From: Mycobacterium sp. 1245111.1
Lineage (GTDB): Bacteria > Actinomycetota > Actinomycetes > Mycobacteriales > Mycobacteriaceae
DNA: 32,252 bases
NCBI RefSeq assembly: GCF_001673405.1
Contig: NZ_LZLV01000014.1
Span: forward strand, 1 to 32,252
Direction of reading: 5' to 3'
Part shown: positions 1 through 9,860 of the stretch, piece by piece
How positions within the stretch are numbered: the first letter of the stretch is position 1
Layout: each line of letters begins with the position of its first letter
Notes under the pieces: generated by a model
Database searches by the model: none
What the model was told of the DNA's origin: nothing
Seen by the model: only the letters and a program-made list of their open reading frames with translations
Program-made: the position numbers and the translations under genes

Positions 1-545
1 AGGCGATCGACGACTTCCTGGCCGGCCCCGAGCACATCTTCTCGATCCTGGAATCCGGCCTGCCCGAGGTGCACCGGATGCGCAAGGAGTACCCGGACGC
101 GGTAGTCCTGCCGTCGTCGGACCAGTTGCCTGAACCCTCGCAGCGCAACTACGAGATGAAGCCGCCGGTGCACCCGCTGTCGATCGGCTACCGGTTGATT
201 CGCGGAACCCTGCATCAGCTGAAAAAGACTGAGCCGCAGCATCATCAGCGCCCACAGCTCAACGTTCCGACCCAGGATGCCCGCTGGTTCCGACTGTCGA
301 CGCTGGATGGCGCCACCGTCACGACGGCCGACGGCCGTGGCGCGGTCTACCGCCAGCGTGACCGGGAGAAGATGTTCGCGCTGCTGTGGCAGTCGCTGCG
401 ACGCCAGCGTCAGCTGCTGCGCCGCTTCGACGAGATGCGTCGTGTCTACCGCGCCGCGCTGCCGGTGCTGTCCAGCAAAGAGAAGTGGGAGACGGTGCTG
501 TTCTCGGCCAACAACGCGGCTGGCAATGGCCGACATCGCGGCTGA
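1..545 (+). CDS. glfT2: Galactofuranosyltransferase GlfT2, C-terminal part
   Basis: This is the last 180 or so codons of a gene that enters from the left edge; the frame is open from base 3 to the TGA at 543-545. GlfT2 is a cytoplasmic, membrane-associated bifunctional transferase that extends galactan with alternating beta-1,5 and beta-1,6 galactofuranose from UDP-Galf. The visible part is the C-terminal, helix-rich, Arg/Gln-rich region; the GT-A catalytic DxD lies upstream of the window. Identification rests on resemblance to the mycobacterial GlfT2 tail and on the order of the following genes (PAP2 phosphatase, ubiA, aftB), which is the M. tuberculosis Rv3808c-Rv3805c order. The stop lies 20 bases inside the next gene, so the two are probably translated together. 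Confidence 0.93.
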   Translation, partial: AIDDFLAGPEHIFSILESGLPEVHRMRKEYPDAVVLPSSDQLPEPSQRNYEMKPPVHPLSIGYRLIRGTLHQLKKTEPQHHQRPQLNVPTQDARWFRLSTLDGATVTTADGRGAVYRQRDREKMFALLWQSLRRQRQLLRRFDEMRRVYRAALPVLSSKEKWETVLFSANNAAGNGRHRG

Positions 546-1080
546 ATCGGCGACGCCGAGCGGCGAGGTGGCCGTGCTGGTCGCGGTGCAGTCGGCGTTG
601 GCCGACCGCCCCGGCGCGCTGGCGATCGCCCGGGCCTTGTCCTACTTCGGTGAGCACAGCCTCGGCTGGCTGGCGATATCTGCGATCGGCGCGGGCCTGC
701 AGCCCGCGAAACGCCGGAGCTGGCTGGTGGCCGGCGCCGGCGCGTTCGCCGCGCACGCCGCCGCGGTGGTGATCAAACGAATCGTCCGCCGTCCGCGGCC
801 GCACCATCCCGCGGTCGCCGTCAACGTCGGCACCCCGAGCAGGCTGAGCTTCCCGTCGGCGCACGCCACCTCAACCACTGCTGCGGCCGTGTTGCTGGCC
901 CGGACCACCGGTTTACCGCTGCCTGTCATGCTGGTCCCGCCGATGGCGCTCTCCCGGGTGCTGCTCGGCGTGCACTATCCCAGCGACGTAGCCACCGGTG
1001 TGGCGGTCGGGTTCGCCGTGGCCGCTGCCACGGAATGGGTTGCCGCTGGCTGGGCAGACGATAGGTGGAGTGTGAGATGA
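526..1080 (+). CDS. PAP2-family membrane phosphatase (Rv3807c-like)
   Basis: A 184-aa integral membrane phosphatase. All three PAP2 motifs are visible: K84-x6-R91-P92, P110-S-A-H113, and S143-R144 with H150-Y-P-S-D154. Hydrophobic stretches surround them. The M. tuberculosis orthologue Rv3807c has been proposed to dephosphorylate decaprenylphosphoryl-5-phosphoribose, the step between phosphoribosyl transfer by UbiA and oxidation by DprE1/E2; I regard that role as proposed rather than settled. The ATG at 526 was chosen because it lies inside the glfT2 end and gives the usual family length; upstream in-frame codons are Arg-rich frame noise from glfT2. The stop TGA (1078-1080) overlaps the ubiA ATG as ATGA, which supports a joint role with UbiA. 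Confidence 0.9.
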   Translation: MADIAAESATPSGEVAVLVAVQSALADRPGALAIARALSYFGEHSLGWLAISAIGAGLQPAKRRSWLVAGAGAFAAHAAAVVIKRIVRRPRPHHPAVAVNVGTPSRLSFPSAHATSTTAAAVLLARTTGLPLPVMLVPPMALSRVLLGVHYPSDVATGVAVGFAVAAATEWVAAGWADDRWSVR

Positions 1081-2012
1081 GCGAACAGGTGGACGCCGCC
1101 GAGAAGGCCGACAAGAAGGTGGCCGGACCGCCGGCCAACCTGGTCGTCGGCGTGATCAAGGCGATCCGCCCGCGGCAGTGGGTGAAGAACGTGCTGGTCG
1201 CGGCCGCTCCGCTGGCGGCCTGGGGCACCTACGCCCACTACAACTACCGCGACGTGGTCATTCAGATCGCGATCGCGTTCGTGGTGTTCAGCTTGGGGGC
1301 CTCGTCGATCTATCTGATCAACGACGTCCGTGACGTCGAAGCCGACCGTCAGCATCCGACCAAGCAATTCCGTCCGATCGCCGCCGGCGTCGTGCCGGAG
1401 TGGTTGGCCTACACGCTGGCGTCCGTGCTGGCAGCGATGTCGCTGGGTATCGCGTGGTTGCTCACCCCCAACCTGGCGCTGGTGATGGCCGTCTATATCG
1501 GGATGCAGTTGGGCTATTGCTTCGGCCTCAAGCACCAGGCCGTCATCGACCTCAGCATCGTCTCGTCGGCCTATCTCATCCGTGCGATCGCCGGTGGTGC
1601 CGCCACCAGTACCCATCTGTCGCAGTGGTTTCTGCTGGTGGTCGCATTCGGTTCGCTGTTCCAGGCGGCCGGCAAGCGCTATGCCGAGTTGCAGTTGGCG
1701 GAGCGCACGGGCGCCAAGATCCGTAGGTCGCTGGAGAACTACACCAGTACCTACCTCCGCTTTGTGTGGACGTTGTCGGCCACCGCCGTCGTCGTCTGCT
1801 ATGGACTGTGGGCGTTCGAGCGCGATCACGGCAAGGCCGGCTGGTTCGTGGTGTCGATGATCCCGTTCACGATCGCGATCCTGCGGTACGCGGTGGATGT
1901 CGACGGCGGTGTGGCCGGCGAACCCGAGGAGATCGCGCTGCGCGACCGGGTGCTGCAGGTGTTGTTCCTGGCGTGGATCGGGACCATAGGTGTCGCAGTC
2001 GCCCTCGGCTGA
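1077..2012 (+). CDS. ubiA: Decaprenyl-phosphate phosphoribosyltransferase UbiA
   Basis: A 311-aa polytopic membrane prenyltransferase of the UbiA superfamily. It transfers 5-phosphoribose from PRPP to decaprenyl phosphate, the first committed step to decaprenylphosphoryl arabinose, the donor for all arabinan in the wall. The first Asp-rich motif is N82-D83-xx-D86-xxx-D90, followed by a second conserved loop around K152-D158 and the AYLIRAIAGG stretch at about 165-174. I chose ATG 1077 over the in-frame GTG at 1065 because AGGTGGAG at 1063-1070 is then a well-placed ribosome binding site and the start overlaps the previous stop as ATGA. M. tuberculosis UbiA is about 302 aa, so the length fits. 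It shares 23 bases with aftB. Confidence 0.95.
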   Translation: MSEQVDAAEKADKKVAGPPANLVVGVIKAIRPRQWVKNVLVAAAPLAAWGTYAHYNYRDVVIQIAIAFVVFSLGASSIYLINDVRDVEADRQHPTKQFRPIAAGVVPEWLAYTLASVLAAMSLGIAWLLTPNLALVMAVYIGMQLGYCFGLKHQAVIDLSIVSSAYLIRAIAGGAATSTHLSQWFLLVVAFGSLFQAAGKRYAELQLAERTGAKIRRSLENYTSTYLRFVWTLSATAVVVCYGLWAFERDHGKAGWFVVSMIPFTIAILRYAVDVDGGVAGEPEEIALRDRVLQVLFLAWIGTIGVAVALG

Positions 2013-3999
2013 CGTCGTTACGGAGACACGTTCGCGCTGGCCGGTGCTCAAGCCGGTTGGCAGAGCGTCATTCCCATACGACATCACGGTCCGGGCCAGC
2101 CTGTGGATCAGCGTCGCCGTGGTCACGGTGCTGTTCGGCTGGGGCGCCTGGCAGCGTCGTTGGATCGCCGACGACGGCCTGATCGTGTTGCGGACCGTCC
2201 GAAACCTGTTGGCCGGCAACGGTCCGGTCTTCAATCAGGGCGAGCGGGTCGAGGCCAACACCTCGGTGGTGTGGACGTATCTGGTGTACGCGGTCAGCGC
2301 GCTGATCCGGCCGCTGCAGTTGGAATACGTGGCGCTGGCGCTGGCGCTGGGCCTGAGCCTGGCGGGGCTGGCGATGCTGATGCTGGGCACCGGGCGGCTG
2401 TTCGCGCCCAGTCTGGTCGGCCGGCGCGCGATCATGCTGCCGGCCGGTGCGCTGGCCTACATCGCGGTGCCGCCGGCGCGCGACTTCGCCACCTCCGGCC
2501 TCGAAAGCGGTTTGGTGATGGCCTATCTCGGGCTGCTCTGGTGGATGATGGTCTGCTGGTCGCAGGCTCGTCGCCGCCCTGGCGGGCTGCCCTCTCCGGG
2601 GCGGGCGTTCAGCGCCGCGCTGGCTTTCGTGGCCGGCTGCAGTGTCCTGGTGCGCCCCGAGTTGGCGCTGATCGGCGGCGGGGCGCTGATCATGATGCTG
2701 ATCGCCGAGCCGGCCGGACGCCGGCGGCTGGAGATCGTGGTGGCCGGCGGGCTGCTGCCGGTGGGCTATCAGATCTTCCGGATGGGCTACTACGGCTTGC
2801 TGTTTCCCGGCACCGCGCTGGCCAAAGACGCCGCCGGTGACAAGTGGTCGCAGGGCCTGATCTACCTGTCGAACTTCAACGGCCCCTACGCGTTGTGGGT
2901 GCCGATGCTGCTGCTGGCCGCGCTCGGCCTGCTGCTGTGGGCCTCGGCGCGCCGCCACAAGAGTCAAAAGGCAACGGCCACAACGCCTTCGGGTGCAGGC
3001 CCGCTGGCCCGTACCGTGCAGAGCCCCGCCGCCGTCGTGATGTTCATCGTGGTCAGCGGGCTGCTGCAGGCGCTTTATTGGATCCGGCAGGGTGGCGACT
3101 TCATGCACGGCCGGGTGCTGCTCGCCCCGCTACTGTGCCTACTCACACCGGTCGCGGTGGTGCCGGTGGTGTTCCCCGACGGCACGCGGCTCACCCGCGA
3201 GGCCGGCTACTGGCTGGCCGGCAGCGTCAGTGCGCTGTGGATGTCGGTCGCGGGATGGGCGCTGTGGGCCGCCAATTCGCCCGGCCTGGGCGACGACGCC
3301 ACCCGCGTCACCTACACCGGCATCGTCGACGAGCGCCGGTTCTACGCCCAGGCAACCGGCCACGCGCATCCGCTGACCGCCGCCGACTACCTCGACTATC
3401 CCCGGATGCGCGCAATCCTGGTGGCGCTCAACAACACTCCGGAAGGGGCGCTGCTGCTGCCGTCCGGCAACTACGACCAGTGGGACTTAGTCCCACCGAT
3501 CCCGTCGAAGGACGGCGCCGCGCCTCACGTGCCCGTCAATGGCCCGCACACAGTCTTTTTCACCAACCTCGGCATGGTCGGCATGAACGTCGGGCTCGAT
3601 GTCCGGGTGATCGACCAGATCGGTCTGGCCAACCCGCTGGCGGCCCACACTGCGCGGCTTCAGCACGGGCGCATCGGTCACGATAAGAATCTGTTCCCCG
3701 ACTGGGTGATCGCCGACGGACCGTGGGTGAAGTGGTATCCGGGTGTGCCGGGCTACCTCGACCAGAAATTCGTTCAGCAGGCCGAGGCGGCGCTGAAATG
3801 CGAGGGCACGCAGCAGGTGCTGAACTCGGTGCGGGCTCCCATGGGAGTGCACAGGTTCCTGTCCAACCTGCTGCACTCCGTGCAGTTCACCCGCTACCGC
3901 ATCGACCGGGTTCCGCGGTACGAACTGATCAGGTGCGGACTGGCCATACCGGAGACCGGCGCCCCTGAGTACACCGGACTGCCCGCCACCGGGCCATAG
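1990..3999 (+). CDS. aftB: Arabinofuranosyltransferase AftB
   Basis: A GT-C fold membrane glycosyltransferase that adds the terminal beta-1,2 arabinofuranose to arabinan using decaprenylphosphoryl arabinose; these ends carry the mycolates. The first periplasmic loop has the GT-C acidic pair D61-D62 (sequence RRWIADDGL) followed by a stretch nearly identical to M. tuberculosis AftB. Several Leu/Ala/Val-rich membrane spans follow, then a soluble C-terminal domain (about 430-669) with the well-conserved LLLPSGNY and HDKNLFPDW segments. The GTG start at 1990 gives 669 aa, about 30 more N-terminal residues than M. tuberculosis; an in-frame GTG at 2044 is an alternative and neither has a strong ribosome site. 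The overlap with ubiA suggests coupling. Function is certain by similarity; the start is not. Confidence 0.94.
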   Translation: MSQSPSADVVTETRSRWPVLKPVGRASFPYDITVRASLWISVAVVTVLFGWGAWQRRWIADDGLIVLRTVRNLLAGNGPVFNQGERVEANTSVVWTYLVYAVSALIRPLQLEYVALALALGLSLAGLAMLMLGTGRLFAPSLVGRRAIMLPAGALAYIAVPPARDFATSGLESGLVMAYLGLLWWMMVCWSQARRRPGGLPSPGRAFSAALAFVAGCSVLVRPELALIGGGALIMMLIAEPAGRRRLEIVVAGGLLPVGYQIFRMGYYGLLFPGTALAKDAAGDKWSQGLIYLSNFNGPYALWVPMLLLAALGLLLWASARRHKSQKATATTPSGAGPLARTVQSPAAVVMFIVVSGLLQALYWIRQGGDFMHGRVLLAPLLCLLTPVAVVPVVFPDGTRLTREAGYWLAGSVSALWMSVAGWALWAANSPGLGDDATRVTYTGIVDERRFYAQATGHAHPLTAADYLDYPRMRAILVALNNTPEGALLLPSGNYDQWDLVPPIPSKDGAAPHVPVNGPHTVFFTNLGMVGMNVGLDVRVIDQIGLANPLAAHTARLQHGRIGHDKNLFPDWVIADGPWVKWYPGVPGYLDQKFVQQAEAALKCEGTQQVLNSVRAPMGVHRFLSNLLHSVQFTRYRIDRVPRYELIRCGLAIPETGAPEYTGLPATGP

Positions 4000-5471
<1,472 letters not shown>

Positions 5472-5490
5472 GCTGACAACAGCACGGCTG

Positions 5491-5520
5491 ACGGCGACGA
5501 CCTTGCGGGGTCGTCGCCGT
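5491..5520 (+). terminator. Hairpin terminator after fbpA
   Basis: A perfect 12-bp stem (ACGGCGACGACC at 5491-5502 with its complement at 5509-5520) closes a 6-base loop 20 bases after the fbpA stop. There is no long T-run, as is common in mycobacteria. It suggests that fbpA and fbpD are separate transcripts. Confidence 0.8.
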
Positions 5521-5627
5521 TCGCCGTTTCTGGCGTCCGCCACAACGGGGTGTGATTAGCTACCTTGCGGAACGGGGGCCGCTTTGCAGCCCCTCAATTG
5601 GCGGGCGAGCGACAAGCGAGGTCAGGG

Positions 5628-6527
5628 ATGAGAAGTCTGTCGATTCTGCTACAGCTCCTGTGTCTGGTGGGCGCCGCCGTGTTGACGGCCGGTGGCTTCC
5701 TCATGACGGAGTTGAGCCCGGCCCGCGCCGCGGGTTACGAGACGCTGATGGTTCCCTCCGCGGCGATGGGCCGCGACATCCCGGTGCAGTTCATGGCGGG
5801 CGGTCCGCACGCCGTGTACCTGCTGGACGCCTTCAACGCCGCTCCCGACGTCAGCAACTGGGCGACCGCGGGCAACGCGTTCAACACCCTCGCCGGCAAG
5901 GGCATCTCGGTGGCCGCGCCGGCCGGTGGCGCCTTCAGCATGTACACCAACTGGGAGCAGGACGGCAGCAAGCAGTGGGACACCTTCCTGTCACAGGAGC
6001 TGCCGGACTGGCTGGCCGCCAACAAGGGTCTCGCCCCCGGCGGGCACGGCGTCGCCGGTGCCTCGCAGGGTGGCTACGGCGCGATGGCGCTGGCCTGCTT
6101 CCACCCCGAGCGGTTCGGCTTCGCCGGTTCGCTGTCGGGCTTCCTCTACCCGTCGAACACCACCAGCAACGGCGCGATCCTGGCCGGCCTGCAGCAGTTC
6201 GGCGGTGTCGACGGCAACGGCATGTGGGGCGCCCCACAGCTGGGCCGTTGGAAGTGGCACGACCCCAACGTCCACGTCGCCATGCTCGCGCAGAACAACT
6301 CACGGGTCTGGGTCTGGAGCCCGACGAACATGGGCGGCGACGCCGCGGCCATGATCGGTCAGGCCGGCGAGGCGATGGCGGGCGCCCGGTTCTTTTACCA
6401 GCAGTACCGCAACGCCGGTGGGCACAACGGGCACTTCGACTTCCCCGGCGGCGGCAGCAACGACTGGGGCTCGTGGAGCGGCCAGCTCGGCGCGATGTCC
6501 GGCGACATCGTCGGCGCGATCCGCTAA
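5628..6527 (+). CDS. fbpD: MPT51/FbpD, Ag85-related secreted protein
   Basis: A 299-aa secreted alpha/beta-hydrolase-fold protein, the same length as M. tuberculosis MPT51. The signal peptide covers about residues 1-35, ending at ARAA. The core is collinear with Ag85 but lacks the disulphide loop. MPT51 is regarded as a non-catalytic member; as I recall it, the M. tuberculosis protein has Ala at the nucleophile position. Here the elbow reads G-A-S146-Q-G, so a serine is present. The positions aligning with the Ag85 Glu and His are Ala/Gly and Asn278, so the full triad is still missing. ATG 5628 has GGTCAGGG just upstream; an upstream in-frame start at 5565 would add a non-signal N-terminus. 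Likely role: binding to wall or matrix ligands, by inference from the family. Confidence 0.93.
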   Translation: MRSLSILLQLLCLVGAAVLTAGGFLMTELSPARAAGYETLMVPSAAMGRDIPVQFMAGGPHAVYLLDAFNAAPDVSNWATAGNAFNTLAGKGISVAAPAGGAFSMYTNWEQDGSKQWDTFLSQELPDWLAANKGLAPGGHGVAGASQGGYGAMALACFHPERFGFAGSLSGFLYPSNTTSNGAILAGLQQFGGVDGNGMWGAPQLGRWKWHDPNVHVAMLAQNNSRVWVWSPTNMGGDAAAMIGQAGEAMAGARFFYQQYRNAGGHNGHFDFPGGGSNDWGSWSGQLGAMSGDIVGAIR

Positions 6528-6541
6528 CTCGTCACCCGGTC

Positions 6542-6564
6542 ACGGTGCCGCAACCCGGTACCGT
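6542..6564 (+). terminator. Hairpin terminator after fbpD
   Basis: ACGGTGCCG (6542-6550) pairs with CGGTACCGT (6556-6564), a 9-bp stem with one G-T pair and a CAACC loop, 15 bases after the fbpD stop. A short A/T stretch (AATAAAG) follows. Confidence 0.65.
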
Positions 6565-6629
6565 GAATAAAGCTCGACGGCACTGAGTCTGTCGGCTGTG
6601 CACCCGACCGACTCTGCTAGCAGGAGATC

Positions 6630-7649
6630 ATGGCTGTGAACTCACGGCGGAAACGCCGTCGTCGAATCCTGGCGTTGACCGCCGCCGCAGCGGTGGCATT
6701 GGTGGTGGGCCTGGTGATCCTGGCGGTGGTCGGCGTGCTGCGGCAGCGCCAAGGCGTGCCGAGCGCGGTGCCGCCCAGCATCTTGCCGCCGACCAGCAGT
6801 GGCGTGCCGTCTCACCCGCACAAGCCGCGGCCGGCCTCGCAGGACTCGAGCTGCCCCGACGTGCAGCTGCTCGCGATCCCCGGCACCTGGGAGTCGTCGC
6901 TGCAGGACGACCCGCTCAATCCGGTCCAGTTTCCGAAGGCGTTGCTGCTCAACGTCACTCGGCCGATCCGCGAACAGTTCAACTCCAGCCGGGTCGAGAC
7001 CTACACCGTGCCCTACACCGCGCAGTTTCATAACCCGCTGAGCGGCGACCCGCAGATCTCGTACAACGACAGCCGGGCCGAGGGCACCCGCGCGGCAGTC
7101 AAGGCGATGACCGACATGAACGTCAAATGCCCGCTGACCAGCTACGTGCTGGTGGGCTTCTCACAGGGCGCGGTGATCGCCGGTGACATCGCCAGCGACG
7201 TCGGCAACGGGCGCGGTCCGGTCGACGACGACCTGGTGCTCGGTGTGACGCTGATCGCCGACGGACGCCGTCAGCAAGGCGTCGGTCAGGAGATCGGACC
7301 GAACCCTCCGGGCGAAGGGGCCGAGATCATCCTGCACGAGGTGCCGGTGCTGTCCACCCTCGGTTTGACGATGACGGGCCCACGCCCGGGCGGCTTCGGT
7401 GCGCTCAACGGCAAGACCAACGAGATCTGCGGACCCGGCGACCTGATCTGCGCGGCGCCGCCGGAGGCGTTCAGCCTGGCGAACCTGCCCAGGACGCTGG
7501 ACATCCTGGCGGGTGGGGCGGGTGCGCCGGTGCACGCGCTGTACGCCACCACCCAGTTCTGGAGTCTGGACGGACAGCCTTCGACCGAGTGGACGCTCAA
7601 TTGGGCGCACACCACGATCGAAAACGCGCCCCACCCCAAACACGGGTAA
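6630..7649 (+). CDS. Cutinase-like lipase/thioesterase (Rv3802c-type)
   Basis: A 339-aa cell-envelope serine hydrolase of the cutinase-like (Culp) family, orthologous to the essential M. tuberculosis Rv3802c, which shows phospholipase A and thioesterase activity and lies beside the mycolate genes. A basic N-terminus (RRKRRRR, about 6-12) and one hydrophobic span (about 13-36) anchor or export it; a Pro/Ser-rich linker (43-70) leads to the catalytic domain. The triad is visible as S178 in GFSQG, D271 in the Cys-flanked GPGDLIC loop (Cys267 and Cys274), and H302 in [10 protein letters not shown] 6630 follows an AGGAG at 6622-6626. Its precise substrate in the wall is not settled; remodelling of the mycolate or phospholipid layer is the usual proposal. 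Confidence 0.93.
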   Translation: MAVNSRRKRRRRILALTAAAAVALVVGLVILAVVGVLRQRQGVPSAVPPSILPPTSSGVPSHPHKPRPASQDSSCPDVQLLAIPGTWESSLQDDPLNPVQFPKALLLNVTRPIREQFNSSRVETYTVPYTAQFHNPLSGDPQISYNDSRAEGTRAAVKAMTDMNVKCPLTSYVLVGFSQGAVIAGDIASDVGNGRGPVDDDLVLGVTLIADGRRQQGVGQEIGPNPPGEGAEIILHEVPVLSTLGLTMTGPRPGGFGALNGKTNEICGPGDLICAAPPEAFSLANLPRTLDILAGGAGAPVHALYATTQFWSLDGQPSTEWTLNWAHTTIENAPHPKHG

Positions 7650-7710
7650 TCGAACTCAGCGGTCGGCCCGGCGTCACAGGTCACAGTTGTGCTAAGCGGT
7701 ACCTTCAGAT

Positions 7711-7739
7711 TTGGTTGGCGGCGCGCCGCCCACTAACAT
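7711..7739 (+). promoter_or_regulatory. SigA-type promoter with palindromic spacer, fadD32 operon
   Basis: The -35 TTGGTT (7711-7716) and -10 TAACAT (7734-7739) are separated by exactly 17 bases. The spacer contains a perfect 14-bp palindrome, GGCGGCGCGCCGCC (7717-7730), filling almost all of it. That position would suit a repressor operator. It lies upstream of fadD32-pks13-accD4 and is the best-formed promoter in the window. Confidence 0.65.
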
Positions 7740-7761
7740 TAAGAGGAATTTAAGAGCAGCT

Positions 7762-7887
7762 ATGGTCGGCTCATCGCATATTCCAGGCGATGCGGAACTC
7801 TTGGCGCGCTTCGGTAGCCTCGGTGAGGCCCGCCGTTCGCGACAACGCTACGCACGCGAGGTGTGGTGGTTCCGTAGGCAGACCTGA
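7762..7887 (+). CDS. Possible 41-aa leader peptide upstream of fadD32
   Basis: An ATG-initiated ORF of 41 codons starting about 16 bases after the expected transcription start of the fadD32 promoter and ending 72 bases before fadD32. An AAGAG (7752-7756) precedes the ATG at ribosome-site distance. The product is Arg-rich near its end, with a Trp-Trp pair (EVWWFRR). Codon third positions are only moderately GC-rich, less than in the neighbouring genes, so it may be a chance ORF. If translated it could act as a leader that sets fadD32 expression. I recognise no family. Confidence 0.25.
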   Translation: MVGSSHIPGDAELLARFGSLGEARRSRQRYAREVWWFRRQT

Positions 7888-7959
7888 GTCCGATGAACCC
7901 CCGTCGGCGAGGCTCATGCAGACCTGGCCCGCGCCGGGTGATGAAGGAGAGAAAACGGA

Positions 7960-9852
7960 ATGGCGTACCACAACCCGTTCGTCGTGAACGGCAGGATCTC
8001 GTTCCCCGAGAACACCAACCTGGTTCGTCACGTCGAGAAATGGGCGAAGGTTCGTGGCGAAAAGCTCGCCTACCGTTTCCTGGATTACTCGACCGAGCGC
8101 GACGGCGTCACCCGCGACATCGCCTGGTCGGAGTTCGCCGCCCGCAACCGCGCCGTCGGCGCCCGCCTGCAGCAGGTCACCAAGCCCGGTGACCGGATCG
8201 CGATCCTCTGCCCGCAGAACCTGGACTACGTCGTGGGCTTCTTCGGCATCCTGTACGCCGGCCGCATCGGCGTACCGCTGTTCGACCCGTCGGAACCCGG
8301 CCACGTCGGCCGCCTGCACGCCGTGCTCGACGACTGCGAGCCCACCGCGATCCTGACCACCAGCGACTCCGCCGAAGGAGTCCGCAAGTTCTTCCGCAGC
8401 CGTCCGGCCAAGGAGCGCCCGCGCGTGATCGCCGTCGACGCGGTGCCCAAGGAGGTTGAGTCCACCTGGGACCCGGACCAGGTCGACGCCAACGCCATCG
8501 CCTACCTTCAGTACACCTCGGGTTCGACCCGCACCCCGACCGGCGTGGAGGTCACCCAGGCGAACTTGGCCACCAACTGCGTCCAGGTGCTGGAAGCACT
8601 CGAGGGGCAGGACGGCGACCGCGGCGTCACCTGGTTGCCGTTCTTCCACGACATGGGCTTGATCACGATCATGCTGGGCCCCATGCTGGGGCAACACAAC
8701 ACGTTCATGACGCCGGCCGCGTTCGTGCGCCGGCCGAGTCGCTGGCTGCGCGCGCTGGCCGGGGTGGCCGGCGACGACGGCCCGACCTATTCGCTGGCCC
8801 CGAACTTCGCCTTCGAGCACGCCGCCCTGCGCGGTCTGCCCCGCGACGACGAGCCGCCACTGGATCTGTCCAATGTCAAGGCCCTGCTCAACGGCAGCGA
8901 ACCGATCTCGGTCGCGTCGATGCGGAAGTTCACCAACGCGCTCAAGCCGTACGGGCTCGACGAGAATGTGATGAAGCCGTGCTATGGCCTGGCCGAGGCG
9001 ACGCTGTTCGTGTCGATCACCCCGATGACGGAGGGCCCGACGGTCGTCCACGTCGACCGCGATGCCCTGAACAACCACCGCTTCGTCGAGGTCGAGCCCG
9101 ACGCTCCGAATGCGGTCACTCAGGTGTCGGCCGGCAAGGTCGGTGTCTCCGAGTGGGCGGTGATCGTGGACGCCGAGACGGCCACCGAGTTGCCCGACGG
9201 TCAGATCGGTGAGATCTGGTTGCACGGCCCCAACATGGGCCAGGGCTATTGGCGGCGCGAGGCCGAGTCGACCGAGGTGTTCGGCAACATCCTGAAGTCG
9301 CGGATCGCCGAGTCGCACGCCGAGGGCGCCGCGGACGACGGCACCTGGGTCCAGACCGGCGACTACGGCACCTATTACAAGGGCAACCTCTACATCACCG
9401 GCCGGGTCAAGGACCTGGTGATCATCGACGGACGTAACCACTACCCGCAGGACCTGGAATACTCCGCGCAGGAGGCCAGCCGGGCGCTGCGGACCGGTTT
9501 CGTCGCGGCCTTCTCGGTGCCGACCAACCAGCTGCCGGCCTCGGTCTTCGAAAACCCGCACGCCGGACTGAAATTCGACAAAGACGACACCTCCGAGCAG
9601 CTCGTGATCGTCGCCGAGCGCGCCCCGGGTGCGCACAAGCTGGACTACCAGCCGATCGCCGACGACATCCGCGCGGCCATTGCCGTCCGGCACGGTGTGA
9701 CCGTGCGCGACGTGCTGCTGGTGCAGTCCGGTTCGGTGCCGCGGACCTCGAGCGGCAAGATCGGCCGCCGCGCCTGCCGCGCCGCCTACATCGACGGCAG
9801 CCTGCGCAGTGGCACCACCGGCCCGAACGCCTACCCCGACCAAACCGACTGA
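7960..9852 (+). CDS. fadD32: Long-chain fatty acyl-AMP ligase FadD32
   Basis: A 630-aa FAAL-class adenylating enzyme. It activates the meromycolic acid as acyl-AMP and loads it on the N-terminal ACP of Pks13. Motifs in order: P-loop-like [11 protein letters not shown] (185-195), [10 protein letters not shown] (341-350) followed by the FAAL-specific insertion region (about 352-400), TGD with D468, hinge [20 protein letters not shown] (481-500), and C-terminal catalytic K600 in [10 protein letters not shown]. The N-terminus aligns with M. tuberculosis FadD32 from MAYHNPF on; the 8 extra residues annotated there have no start here. The ribosome site AAGGAGA (7944-7950) supports ATG 7960. It ends 8 bases before pks13, so the two are one transcription unit. 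Confidence 0.96.
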   Translation: MAYHNPFVVNGRISFPENTNLVRHVEKWAKVRGEKLAYRFLDYSTERDGVTRDIAWSEFAARNRAVGARLQQVTKPGDRIAILCPQNLDYVVGFFGILYAGRIGVPLFDPSEPGHVGRLHAVLDDCEPTAILTTSDSAEGVRKFFRSRPAKERPRVIAVDAVPKEVESTWDPDQVDANAIAYLQYTSGSTRTPTGVEVTQANLATNCVQVLEALEGQDGDRGVTWLPFFHDMGLITIMLGPMLGQHNTFMTPAAFVRRPSRWLRALAGVAGDDGPTYSLAPNFAFEHAALRGLPRDDEPPLDLSNVKALLNGSEPISVASMRKFTNALKPYGLDENVMKPCYGLAEATLFVSITPMTEGPTVVHVDRDALNNHRFVEVEPDAPNAVTQVSAGKVGVSEWAVIVDAETATELPDGQIGEIWLHGPNMGQGYWRREAESTEVFGNILKSRIAESHAEGAADDGTWVQTGDYGTYYKGNLYITGRVKDLVIIDGRNHYPQDLEYSAQEASRALRTGFVAAFSVPTNQLPASVFENPHAGLKFDKDDTSEQLVIVAERAPGAHKLDYQPIADDIRAAIAVRHGVTVRDVLLVQSGSVPRTSSGKIGRRACRAAYIDGSLRSGTTGPNAYPDQTD

Positions 9853-9860
9853 GCGCGAAC

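Larger units (their letters stand above)
7650..7959 (+). other. fadD32 operon leader and promoter region
   Basis: A 310-base stretch between the lipase and fadD32. It contains a strong promoter candidate (7711-7739), two direct TTAAGAG copies 11 bases apart (7739-7745 and 7750-7756) around the expected transcription start, a possible 41-codon upstream ORF (7762-7887), and the fadD32 ribosome site AAGGAGA (7944-7950). The expected 5' leader is about 215 bases. No terminator is obvious directly after the lipase. Confidence 0.6.

Noticed and set aside
975..2234. 419-aa minus-strand open frame across ubiA
   Set aside because: Mirror of ubiA and its junctions; composition not protein-like.
7790..7987. 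65-aa plus-strand ORF running into fadD32
   Set aside because: No ribosome site, overlaps the fadD32 start out of frame, no recognisable features.
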